Origin: Neisseriaceae bacterium TC5R-5
GTDB taxonomy: Bacteria; Pseudomonadota; Gammaproteobacteria; Burkholderiales; Chromobacteriaceae
DNA: 64,000 nucleotides
NCBI GenBank assembly: GCA_020830965.2
Contig: JACCFC020000004.1
Location: 84,307-148,306, forward strand
Direction of reading: 5' to 3'
The translations under genes were made by a program, and so were the position numbers. Each line of letters opens with the position of its first letter. The first letter of the stretch is position 1. The notes under the pieces are model-generated. The model had not been told where the DNA came from. It did no database searches and saw only the letters and a list, made by a program, of their open reading frames with translations. Positions 35,029 to 43,202 of the stretch are shown piece after piece.

Positions 35029-35952
35029 ATGACTATCAGCGGTATCGAACGACTCGAATTCGGTGTAACAGACCCGGCATTATGCAGCCAGTTTCTGCGT
35101 GACTTTGGTTTAACGGAAAGCATCCCATCGCAGCTGTTTACCACACAAAGCGGAGCGCAACTAAGTGTGCATGATATTGCTAGCCCTCACCTGCCCCCCG
35201 CTTTTGAAAAAGGTTCCACGCTACGGCGGATGAGTTGGGCAGTGGCGGATGCCACAGCACTGGAGTCACTGGCCAAGCAATTGCAGGATTATCCGGGTAC
35301 TAGCTGGCAGGGAAGCGAGCTGCAATGCATCGACCCTAATGGCCTGACCCTGCGCTTTGTCCTCAGCAAGCAGCACGAGGTCAGCACCAACACTCCAGCA
35401 CTCAATCAATGGGGCGATATTCGCCGTATTGACCAGCCCAGCCCAGTATATGAGCAGGCCAGCCCGATCAATATCGGCCACGTGGTGTTTTTTGTCGACG
35501 ATCTGGCCGCAATGGAAAAGTTTTATTGCGAACAACTAGGCTTTCATGTGTCCGACCGCTATCGCAACCGTGCGGTGTTTTTACGCAGCCGACAACGCGG
35601 CCAACATCATGACCTGTTTTTACTGCATAGACCGGAACATGCGCGTGGGCTGAATCATGTGGCTTTCAATGTACGCGATATTCACGAAGTCATCGGCGGA
35701 GGTATTGCAATGAACCGCCGCGAGTGGAGCACCTTTATCGGCCCGGGTCGCCACCCGATTTCCTCGGCGTATTTCTGGTATGTCCACAGCCCGCTTGGCG
35801 GCGCGTTCGAGTACTACACCAATGATGATTATCTGACCGAACAATGGCAGCCACGTACGCTGGATTACTCATTGGCGGCCTTCACCGAATGGGGAATAGC
35901 AGGAGGGATTGATTACCAAACCCGTCGCCAGCGGCAACAGGAGCAGCCATGA
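35029..35952 (+). CDS. VOC-family extradiol-type dioxygenase
   Basis: A 307-residue protein with two vicinal-oxygen-chelate domains. In the C-terminal domain the three metal ligands of type I extradiol dioxygenases are visible: H151 (NIGHVVFF), H210 (GLNHVAFN) and E261 (GAFEYYT). It would cleave a catecholic ring next to the hydroxyls with Fe(II) and O2. The distance to characterised BphC/CatE enzymes is unknown, and the N-terminal domain has diverged. AAAGGAG lies eight bases before the start. It overlaps the reductase gene by four bases. Confidence 0.87.
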   Translation: MTISGIERLEFGVTDPALCSQFLRDFGLTESIPSQLFTTQSGAQLSVHDIASPHLPPAFEKGSTLRRMSWAVADATALESLAKQLQDYPGTSWQGSELQCIDPNGLTLRFVLSKQHEVSTNTPALNQWGDIRRIDQPSPVYEQASPINIGHVVFFVDDLAAMEKFYCEQLGFHVSDRYRNRAVFLRSRQRGQHHDLFLLHRPEHARGLNHVAFNVRDIHEVIGGGIAMNRREWSTFIGPGRHPISSAYFWYVHSPLGGAFEYYTNDDYLTEQWQPRTLDYSLAAFTEWGIAGGIDYQTRRQRQQEQP

Positions 35953-37172
35953 GCGCCAACGAACGCAACGATGTTGGTATCGTCATCGTCGGAGGGGGTC
36001 AAGCCGCCGGCTGGGCAGCAAAAACACTGCGCGATCAAGGCTATGCTGGCCGTCTTAGCATCGTCAGCGATGAACCCTACGACTTTTACGAGCGCCCGCC
36101 CTTATCCAAAGACGTACTGCTGAGTGACAGTCACTCACCACCATTTTGCGCACTGTTTCCCGAGAGCACCGTACAAGCTTTACAACTGTGCTGGTACCGC
36201 CCACAACGCGCGGTACAGCTGGATATCAACACCCAGCAAATCCTGCTGGATAGCGGTGAATGGCTGCCCTTCACCCAGTTACTATTAGCTACCGGCGCAC
36301 GTCCGCACTGGCCCGACCCCAGCTGGCAACAGCATCCGCAAGTGCTATCGCTGCGTAGCTGGGAGGATGCACAGCGTCTGCGCCAGCAACTCAAACGATG
36401 CCGCTCGCTGGCCTTGCTGGGCGGTGGTTGGATAGGTCTGGAAATAGCAGCCGCTGCGCGTCAACTAGGGCTTAGCGTCAGCCTGTTTGAACGCGCCGAA
36501 CGGCTATGCTCGCGCAGTGCCGCCGTGGAAGTCAGCCAGTACCTGGCACGCTTGCAGCAACAGCATGGCGTCACCTTGCATACCGGCTGCCAGACATTAC
36601 GGCTGGACCTGAGCCAGGCACAACCGCGAATACGTACTCCGCAAACCGAAACAGAAGCCTTTGACCTGCTGCTTGTGGGCACCGGCGTGGAGCTCAATCT
36701 GGAACTGGCCAGACAAGCCGGCTTGGCGATACGCCAAGGTGTGGTGGTGGATGGTCAGGGGCGCAGCAGCCACCCCGCTGTCTTTGCCGCTGGTGATATT
36801 GCCGAACATCCACAATTGGGTGTGTGCTTACAGTCCTGGGCCTATGCCCAGAATCAGGCGATCACTACCGCCCGGGCGATGCTGGATGCACAGGCCAGCC
36901 CGTACGACGAGCCCGCCTGGCTGTGGTCAGATCAATACGACGTCAATATTCAACTACTGGGCTTACCCGCGCCGGATCTGCAATGTGTCCAGCGCCATAG
37001 CATCGACTCTTCTCTGTTTTTCTATCTGAATGAACAGCAGCAGCTGGTGCATATGGTGGCCTGCAATGACGGTCGGGCAATCAAGCTGGGCAAACGCTGG
37101 CTGCAAAGTGGTCGGGTACTGGATGCGGCCCAACTAAGCGACCCAGACTGTGTGCTGATGTCTTTGCGCTGA
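35949..37172 (+). CDS. Ferredoxin reductase of the Rieske oxygenase system
   Basis: A 407-residue FAD/NADH oxidoreductase of the BphA4/rubredoxin reductase class. The FAD motif is IVIVGGGQAAGWAAKTL, the NAD motif LALLGGGWIGLEIAAAA, and the second FAD motif FAAGDIAEH. It takes electrons from NADH and passes them to the Rieske ferredoxin at 31574. With the ferredoxin and the oxygenase it completes a three-component dioxygenase, although the three genes are separated by the SDR, IclR and VOC genes. Confidence 0.92.
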   Translation: MSANERNDVGIVIVGGGQAAGWAAKTLRDQGYAGRLSIVSDEPYDFYERPPLSKDVLLSDSHSPPFCALFPESTVQALQLCWYRPQRAVQLDINTQQILLDSGEWLPFTQLLLATGARPHWPDPSWQQHPQVLSLRSWEDAQRLRQQLKRCRSLALLGGGWIGLEIAAAARQLGLSVSLFERAERLCSRSAAVEVSQYLARLQQQHGVTLHTGCQTLRLDLSQAQPRIRTPQTETEAFDLLLVGTGVELNLELARQAGLAIRQGVVVDGQGRSSHPAVFAAGDIAEHPQLGVCLQSWAYAQNQAITTARAMLDAQASPYDEPAWLWSDQYDVNIQLLGLPAPDLQCVQRHSIDSSLFFYLNEQQQLVHMVACNDGRAIKLGKRWLQSGRVLDAAQLSDPDCVLMSLR

Positions 37173-37188
37173 AGCTCACCAAATCTTG

Positions 37189-37275
37189 TTTGGCCACGAA
37201 GACCATCAAAAAACACGACAAAGCGCGATGCCTGCTAGCAAAAGCCTTCATTGTTCGTGTTCTTTCATGGCTAAA
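37189..37275. repeat. Imperfect inverted repeat between the reductase and MFS genes
   Basis: TTTGGCCACGAAGACCATC with AACACGAC on the left is roughly complementary to GTTCGTGTTCTTTCATGGC on the right, with a loop of about 35 bases. It resembles a dispersed GCCACGAAGAACACGAA-type repeat that I have seen in other proteobacterial genomes. It might act as a processing or attenuation structure in the operon. Confidence 0.45.
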
Positions 37276-37294
37276 AATACACAGGAGATGATTA

Positions 37295-38560
37295 ATGTCC
37301 GAACCGAATGCCGCGCTGACCCTGCCTGCTAACGCAGCCATCAGTCCAGAACAAAGCCAGGCAGTCACGCTTAACTGGTCGATTCCACTGGCGCTGTTCG
37401 CCTGCGTGCTACTGGCCTTTTTCGACAAGGTCAGCATTGCCGCCCTCTTCCCCGATCCGGGCTTTCAGCAAGCGATGGGCATAGGCTTTGACCCGGTAGC
37501 ACTGGGACTGCTGATGACCGCTTTCCTGCTGTCTTATGGTGCCTCTTCCATTCTACTCAGCGCCTGCGGTGATCTGTTCAGCCCAACCCGCATTCTCAGT
37601 TGCATGATGCTGAGTTGGGGGGGGCTGATGCTGCTGATGGGTCTGAGCAATAGTTACCGCAGCATGTTGCTGTTACGCATTTTGCTTGGTATTGCCGAAG
37701 GCCCGCTGTTTGCCCTCGCCTATAGCATAGTTCGGCGCAGCTTCCCCTTGCAGTTACAAGCGCGCGCCACCGTATTATGGTTATTAGGCACGCCCATTGG
37801 TGCCGCTATCGGTATTCCGCTGACCTTGTTCATGCTGCATCAATTCGGTTGGCGCAGCACCTTCTTCCTGATGGCAGGTTTGACCGTCCCGGTACTGTTA
37901 CTGGCGCTATACGGGCTGCGTCATGTGCGCTTTATCCCCCAACACACAGACAAGCGTTCAGCACCGGCCTGGGCCGAGCGCAAACAAGCCTGGGGGCAAT
38001 TATTCCGCAGCCCCGCCTTCTGGCTAACCTGCACCTTCAATATCGCCTTTCTCACCTATCTATGGGGCTTGAACAGCTGGCTGCCCAGCTATCTGATTAA
38101 GGGCAAAGGTATCGATCTGAACCACGCCGGTTATCTGAGTTCGCTACCGTTTATTGCCATGTTGATCGGCGAGGTATTGGGCGCCTGGCTATCTGACCGT
38201 TTCGACCGCCGGGCACTGGCCTGTCTGATCTCGCTACTGGGTGCCAGTGGTGGCCTGGTACTAGTGCTGCTGGCACATGATGTCACGCTGGTGATGGGGG
38301 CGATGATTATCAGCACGTTTATGTGGGGCCTAGGAGCGGCCAATATTTTTGCTCTGCTAGCCAAGGCCACGGCCAGCGGGGTGAGCGCCATGGCCGGCGG
38401 TATTTTCAATGGCCTGGGCAACTTTGCCAGTGCGTTTTCACCCATGTTGATGGGCTTATTGATTGCATTTTCACAACATCTGGATAGCGGGCTATGGTTT
38501 TTAGTGGTGGTGGCCGTGCTGGGTAGCTTGGCGTTATTGCCCCTGGTACGGCGTTTGTAA
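37295..38560 (+). CDS. MFS transporter (anion/aromatic acid symporter type)
   Basis: A 421-residue inner-membrane transporter with 12 hydrophobic segments. The loop between TM2 and TM3 reads LSACGDLFSPTRILS, and GIAEGPLFALAYSIVRRSFP in TM4 resembles the anion:cation symporter and aromatic-acid:H+ symporter families. AGGAGATGATTA precedes the ATG. Within this cluster it most likely imports the pathway substrate. With the outer-membrane channel at 44921 it provides a route across both membranes. Confidence 0.88.
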   Translation: MSEPNAALTLPANAAISPEQSQAVTLNWSIPLALFACVLLAFFDKVSIAALFPDPGFQQAMGIGFDPVALGLLMTAFLLSYGASSILLSACGDLFSPTRILSCMMLSWGGLMLLMGLSNSYRSMLLLRILLGIAEGPLFALAYSIVRRSFPLQLQARATVLWLLGTPIGAAIGIPLTLFMLHQFGWRSTFFLMAGLTVPVLLLALYGLRHVRFIPQHTDKRSAPAWAERKQAWGQLFRSPAFWLTCTFNIAFLTYLWGLNSWLPSYLIKGKGIDLNHAGYLSSLPFIAMLIGEVLGAWLSDRFDRRALACLISLLGASGGLVLVLLAHDVTLVMGAMIISTFMWGLGAANIFALLAKATASGVSAMAGGIFNGLGNFASAFSPMLMGLLIAFSQHLDSGLWFLVVVAVLGSLALLPLVRRL

Positions 38561-38682
38561 GTATTTTTCATGACGAAAAACACTAGAGATATGACCTGGC
38601 ACAGTCTGGCGTTTTTTGTACCCTGTCGTGATGGCAAAGTGTTAAAAAAGCAAATTTTTTCTGATATTTCTAGGAGAAACCA

Positions 38683-39222
38683 ATGGAACAAGTCCTCCAT
38701 AAAACCAGCAGCAGCTCTAACTCACATGAGATTAAGCCGCTATCACTGGCAGAACGGGTAGAAGCCCGTATCGCCCGCTTCAAAGGCCGTACTTACGATT
38801 GGAACGCACTCAAGTTCCAAGCGGATTTCGACCCCAAATACCGCCGTGCGCAAATGCGCTATATCGGCACCGGTGCAACCGGTGTGGCTAGCGATGTCAA
38901 CACGATTCCAGCTGGCGGTTTTACCTTCTCCACCATGGTGCTGCCAGCCAAATGTGAAGGCCCGCTGCATGTGCATGATGATGTCGAAGAAGTCTTTTTC
39001 ATGCTCAAAGGCAATATCACCTTGTTTATTCAGGATGGTGATGAGTATTACGAAACTGCCTTGCAGGAGCGCGACCTGATCTCCGTCCCTCCTGGCATTT
39101 ATCGCGGCCTGTTTAATCACGGTGAAGAAGAAGCGCTGATGTGTGTCATGCTCGGCACCCCCCAACCCATGATCCCCACCTATCCACCAGATCACCCGCT
39201 AGCCAGCATAAAGCGAAATTAA
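38683..39222 (+). CDS. Cupin-domain protein
   Basis: A 179-residue protein with one conserved cupin barrel. The first motif GPLHVHDDVEEVFFMLKG supplies H96, H98 and E102, and the second includes H146 in GLFNHGEE. These residues normally hold Fe, Mn or Ni. Cupins in catabolic clusters act as dioxygenases, isomerases or binding proteins; which one applies here cannot be told. AGGAG lies seven bases before the start and the hydrolase gene follows after one base. Confidence 0.87.
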   Translation: MEQVLHKTSSSSNSHEIKPLSLAERVEARIARFKGRTYDWNALKFQADFDPKYRRAQMRYIGTGATGVASDVNTIPAGGFTFSTMVLPAKCEGPLHVHDDVEEVFFMLKGNITLFIQDGDEYYETALQERDLISVPPGIYRGLFNHGEEEALMCVMLGTPQPMIPTYPPDHPLASIKRN

Positions 39223-39223
39223 C

Positions 39224-40018
39224 ATGCTCATCTCACCGCAAACCGTGGGCAACATCCGTTGGCTCAACGCGGGCTCGGGCGCGCAGCCGCTAGTGCTGCT
39301 GCATGGTATTAGCTCCCGCGCGCAATCCTGGCAGCAACAGTTTAGCGATGAGCGTCTGTTAGCGCGCTATCAATTACTAGCCTGGGATACCCCCGGCTAT
39401 GGCGAGAGTAACGCGCTACCGCTTCTTGAACCGCTGGCCAGCGATTACGCCAATGCCCTGGCCTATAGTCTGGCGCAATGGTCGTTTGCGCAGCCGCCGA
39501 TACTGCTTGGCCATTCACTAGGCGCGATGGTGGCAGCGGCCTATGCCGCACGTTATCCGCAGCGTATTGCTGGCCTGATCCTGGTCAGCCCGGCACAGGG
39601 TTATGCGCATGAATCTGCGGCACAACAGCAGCAGCGTTTTGCACAGCGCTGCGAGTGGACACAGCAAATCAACGGTGCGGACGCCTATGCGGCCCAGCGC
39701 GCAGTGGCGCTGCTGCGCCCGAACGCCTCAGTTGAGGAAGTCGAACAAGTCGCCAACAGCATGCGAGCACTGCACTGCGACGGTTACCGGGCTGCTGCCT
39801 GGATGCTGACGCATGACAGCATTCATCGCTATTTGCCGGATTACCTTGGTCAAACGATGGTGTGGTGCGGTGAACAGGACACGATTACCCCACCGACCGC
39901 AGCAGAAGAACTGGCCGCGCATTATGGCTGGCCATTCCGTTTGATCACCGACGCCGGCCATGCTTGTTATCTCGATGCTCCGGACGAATTTGCGGCGTAT
40001 TGCTTGCAGGGGCTTTAG
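39224..40018 (+). CDS. Alpha/beta hydrolase (meta-cleavage-product hydrolase-like)
   Basis: A 264-residue hydrolase. The nucleophile elbow is GHSLG (96-100, Ser98); the oxyanion region is LLHGISSRAQSW; the Asp is in CGEQDTITP and the His in ITDAGHACYL. Size and fold fit C-C bond hydrolases such as MhpC and BphD, but esterase activity is equally possible. In the cluster it would act after ring opening by the VOC dioxygenase (inference). The start is one base after the cupin stop. Confidence 0.85.
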   Translation: MLISPQTVGNIRWLNAGSGAQPLVLLHGISSRAQSWQQQFSDERLLARYQLLAWDTPGYGESNALPLLEPLASDYANALAYSLAQWSFAQPPILLGHSLGAMVAAAYAARYPQRIAGLILVSPAQGYAHESAAQQQQRFAQRCEWTQQINGADAYAAQRAVALLRPNASVEEVEQVANSMRALHCDGYRAAAWMLTHDSIHRYLPDYLGQTMVWCGEQDTITPPTAAEELAAHYGWPFRLITDAGHACYLDAPDEFAAYCLQGL

Positions 40019-40119
40019 TTATGGGGACTTTATCCGCCATACAAATCACAAAATATAAAAACCAGGACTGACAACTGGCTCGGTAATTCAACAAACCGTT
40101 CACAAAGGAGAAATACCCT

Positions 40120-40914
40120 ATGCACAGCCAACTCAGCCAGCGCATCGCCGTCGTGACTGGCGGTTCCTCCGGCATTGGTCTGGCCACCGTGCGCCTGCTA
40201 TTAGCTGAAGGGGCAAAGGTCGCTTTCTGCGGACGTGATCACGATCGCTTAGCCACAGCGGAACAACAGCTAAAACAAGCATTTCCACAAGCAGACTTAT
40301 TAGCCCTGTCATGTGATGTACTCAATGAAGAACAGGTGCACCACTTTGCCCAGCAAGTACAGCAGCACTTCGGCGGCGTGGATGTACTGATCAATAATGC
40401 TGGACAGGGCTTTGTGGCACATTTTGACGACACCCCCAGCGAGCGCTGGTTGCTGGAAGCACAGCTTAAGCTGTTTGGCGTCATCTATCCGGTACAGGCG
40501 TTTATGTCGGCACTGCAAGCCTCGGACATTGCCTCCATCACCTGCGTCAATTCGCTGCTGGCGCTGCAACCCGAGCCACATATGATCGCCACCTCAGCCG
40601 CCCGCGCCGCCTTGCTGAATATGACGCTGACGCTGGCGCATGAGTTGGCGCCGAAAAACATCCGCGTTAACTCCATCCTGCTGGGCATGGTGGACTCCGG
40701 TCAATGGCGGCGACGCTATGCCGAACGCAGTGACCCACAGCAAAGCTGGGCAAGCTGGAGCAGCGAACTGGCACAACGGCGCGGCATCCCCTTGGGCAGG
40801 CTAGGCCAGCCAGAAGAAGCCGCACAAGCCTTACTGTTTCTGGCCTCTCCGCTGGCAGCCTTCACCACCGGTGCCGCGCTGGATGTCTCTGGTGGTTATA
40901 ACCGCCATCTATAG
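40120..40914 (+). CDS. SDR-family protein lacking the usual Tyr-x-x-x-Lys pair
   Basis: A 264-residue Rossmann protein of the SDR superfamily. TGGSSGIG (cofactor), NNAGQG and the C-terminal DVSGGYNRHL are normal. Where YxxxK is expected, the sequence reads ATSAARAALLN, so Thr and Arg appear to replace Tyr and Lys. It may be a non-reductive member (dehydratase, decarboxylase or structural) or use other residues. AAAGGAG precedes the start by eight bases; the next gene begins ten bases after the stop. Confidence 0.85.
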   Translation: MHSQLSQRIAVVTGGSSGIGLATVRLLLAEGAKVAFCGRDHDRLATAEQQLKQAFPQADLLALSCDVLNEEQVHHFAQQVQQHFGGVDVLINNAGQGFVAHFDDTPSERWLLEAQLKLFGVIYPVQAFMSALQASDIASITCVNSLLALQPEPHMIATSAARAALLNMTLTLAHELAPKNIRVNSILLGMVDSGQWRRRYAERSDPQQSWASWSSELAQRRGIPLGRLGQPEEAAQALLFLASPLAAFTTGAALDVSGGYNRHL

Positions 40915-40924
40915 GAGGCTTATC

Positions 40925-41728
40925 ATGCAAAAAATCATGCTGATCGGCTATGGCGCTATGGCCCAGGCGGTGATTCAGCACCTGCCAGCCAAGCGGCTGG
41001 GCTGGATTGTGGCTCGCCCTCATCACCATGCGGCCATCCAACAGCGCTTTGGCGGTCAGGTCGCCGCGCTGACCCATCCGCTAGCCTGCGACGGCCACCC
41101 GGCACTGGTGGTGGAATGCGCCAGTCAGCAGGCCATCGCCGATTTCGCTACCGAGATACTGACGCAAGGCTGGTCACTGGCTTTGATATCGGTGGGTGCA
41201 CTGGCCAACGCTGCGTTACAACAAAAACTGCAACAAGCCACCCGCCAGCCCGGACAGTTGCAATTGCTGGCCGGAGCCGTCGCCGGCCTGGAGGCTCTGC
41301 GGGCAGCACGCCACGGTGGTCTGGAGCAAGTCAGCTATCAGGCCAGCAAGCCACCGGCGGCCTGGCGCGGCAGCCTCGCCGAACAATGGCTGCCACTGGA
41401 TCAACTCAGCTGTGCGCAGACTTTTTTTGAAGGCAGCGCCCGCGAGGCCGCGCAGCGCTTTCCGGCCAATGCCAATGTTGCGGCAAGCATCGCGCTGGCC
41501 GGGCTCGGCCTTGATCGCACCCGTGTCAGCCTGCAAGCCGACCCCGGCTTACAGCGCAATCGCCACACCATCCATGCCCACGGCCAGTTTGGCGATTTCA
41601 CTATCCAACTAAATGGCAACCCGCTGCCGGGTAACCCGAAAACCTCACTGCTAGCCGCCCTCAGCGTGGTAGAAGCCTGCCGCCAATTGTGGCTGGATGA
41701 GTCGCAAGATATTGCCAAGGAGAGCTGA
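40925..41728 (+). CDS. L-aspartate dehydrogenase-like protein (NadX family)
   Basis: A 267-residue NAD(P)-dependent dehydrogenase. The Rossmann motif is LIGYGAMAQAV, and the late NPLPGNPKTSLLAALSVVEA segment matches the aspartate dehydrogenase C-terminal domain. Characterised members oxidise L-aspartate to iminoaspartate or reductively aminate oxaloacetate. Here it stands between an SDR and an aldehyde dehydrogenase in a catabolic cluster and not next to nadA/nadC, so a role in NAD synthesis is unlikely. AGGAGG precedes the start at 40925; the upstream in-frame Met lies in the SDR gene. Confidence 0.87.
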   Translation: MQKIMLIGYGAMAQAVIQHLPAKRLGWIVARPHHHAAIQQRFGGQVAALTHPLACDGHPALVVECASQQAIADFATEILTQGWSLALISVGALANAALQQKLQQATRQPGQLQLLAGAVAGLEALRAARHGGLEQVSYQASKPPAAWRGSLAEQWLPLDQLSCAQTFFEGSAREAAQRFPANANVAASIALAGLGLDRTRVSLQADPGLQRNRHTIHAHGQFGDFTIQLNGNPLPGNPKTSLLAALSVVEACRQLWLDESQDIAKES

Positions 41729-41729
41729 A

Positions 41730-43199
41730 TTGTCCGAATTAAACATTTTTGTCGCCGGTGAATGGCGTGTCGGTGGGGGCGAAGAAATGCTATCCACCTT
41801 CCCCGCCGATGGCAGTATCAATGCGCGCTTACATGCTGCCAGCCTGGACGATGTCGAGCAAGCCATCAGCGCCGCAGATCAGGCCTGGCGCGCTGCTAGC
41901 TGGCGTGGGCTGCTACCGCATCAGCGAGCCCTGATCCTGGCACGCGCCGCTGACTTGATCAGCCAGCAGCAAGAGGAACTGGCGCAATTACAAACGCAGG
42001 ACAACGGTAAACCCCTAGCCGAAACACGCGGCCTAGTCGCCAGTGCGGCCGCTACTGCCCGCTACTTTGCCGCTGCCTGTGAAGTGCTGGAAGGAGAATG
42101 GCCAAGCAATCGTCAGCCAGCGTTACTAACCCTTAGTCAGTACCAGCCTTTAGGCGTGGTAGCGGCCATTACCCCCTGGAACTCTCCGATTGCCAGCGAG
42201 ATGCAGAAAATCGCCCCGGCACTGGCCGCTGGCAATGCCGTGATTGTGAAGCCAGCTGAAGCAACACCCCTGCTAGCTTTGCGCCTCGCACAGATTTTTG
42301 AGCAGGCCGGCCTGCCACGCGGCTTACTCAGTGTTCTGCCTGGGCGCGGTTCGGTGATTGGCGAGGCGATTGCCCGCCATCCACTGGTACGTAAACTCTC
42401 CTTCACCGGCAGCACCAACACAGGCCGTCGTCTAGCCCATATTGCTGCCGATAAGCTGATCCCCACTTCGCTGGAACTGGGTGGTAAATCAGCCAGTATT
42501 GTGTTGGCCGATGCTGATCTGGAACTGGCCGCACGCGGCATTGTATACGGCATTTTCAGTTCGGCTGGACAGGCTTGTATTGCCGGCTCACGCCTGTTTG
42601 TTCATCGCTCGCTCTACCAGCCGCTACGCCAGCGCATCAGCGAACTCAGTCGACAACTCCGCCTGGGCGATCCACGCCAGCCGGGCATACACATCGGCCC
42701 GCTGATCAACCATGCACACCGCGAGCGCGTACAAAGCTATGTCCAACTAGCGCTGGCAGAAGGTGGCCACCTGCTGTTTGGCGGTGAGCCACCGGCTGCA
42801 CCGGCCCTCAGTCAAGGCAGTTACTTCCAGCCCACCTTGCTGGAAGGCTTGAGTAATCAAGCACGCGTCTGTCAGGAGGAAATCTTCGGCCCGGTACTGG
42901 TGATGCTGCCATTTGACGATGAAGCCGAGCTGCTGACGCAGGTGAATGACTCCCTTTATGGCTTGGCCGCCGGCATCTGGAGCCAGAACCTGGGCCACGC
43001 CATGCAATTGGCCGAGCAACTCGACGTCGGTACCGTGTGGATCAACACCTACAAAGTTTTCTCCATCGCCACGCCGTTCGGTGGCTTTAAACAAAGTGGC
43101 CTAGGTCGGGAAAAAGGCCGAGACAGCATCAAAGCCTATATGCAGCAAAAAAGCCTCTACCTGGCCCTAAACCCTCACCCTAACCTCTGGAGCGATTAA
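41730..43199 (+). CDS. Aldehyde dehydrogenase
   Basis: A 489-residue NAD(P)+-dependent enzyme. The N-terminal FVAGEWR, the PWNSPIASEM cofactor region, the LELGGKS motif with catalytic Glu, and the active-site Cys in GQACIAGSRL are all present. I place the start at TTG 41730, two bases after the preceding stop, because AAGGAG lies eight bases upstream and the fold begins immediately; the ATG at 41697 lies inside the previous gene. The oxidised substrate is probably an aldehyde produced by the ThDP enzyme next door (inference). Confidence 0.9.
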   Translation: MSELNIFVAGEWRVGGGEEMLSTFPADGSINARLHAASLDDVEQAISAADQAWRAASWRGLLPHQRALILARAADLISQQQEELAQLQTQDNGKPLAETRGLVASAAATARYFAAACEVLEGEWPSNRQPALLTLSQYQPLGVVAAITPWNSPIASEMQKIAPALAAGNAVIVKPAEATPLLALRLAQIFEQAGLPRGLLSVLPGRGSVIGEAIARHPLVRKLSFTGSTNTGRRLAHIAADKLIPTSLELGGKSASIVLADADLELAARGIVYGIFSSAGQACIAGSRLFVHRSLYQPLRQRISELSRQLRLGDPRQPGIHIGPLINHAHRERVQSYVQLALAEGGHLLFGGEPPAAPALSQGSYFQPTLLEGLSNQARVCQEEIFGPVLVMLPFDDEAELLTQVNDSLYGLAAGIWSQNLGHAMQLAEQLDVGTVWINTYKVFSIATPFGGFKQSGLGREKGRDSIKAYMQQKSLYLALNPHPNLWSD

Positions 43200-43202
43200 A
43201 GC

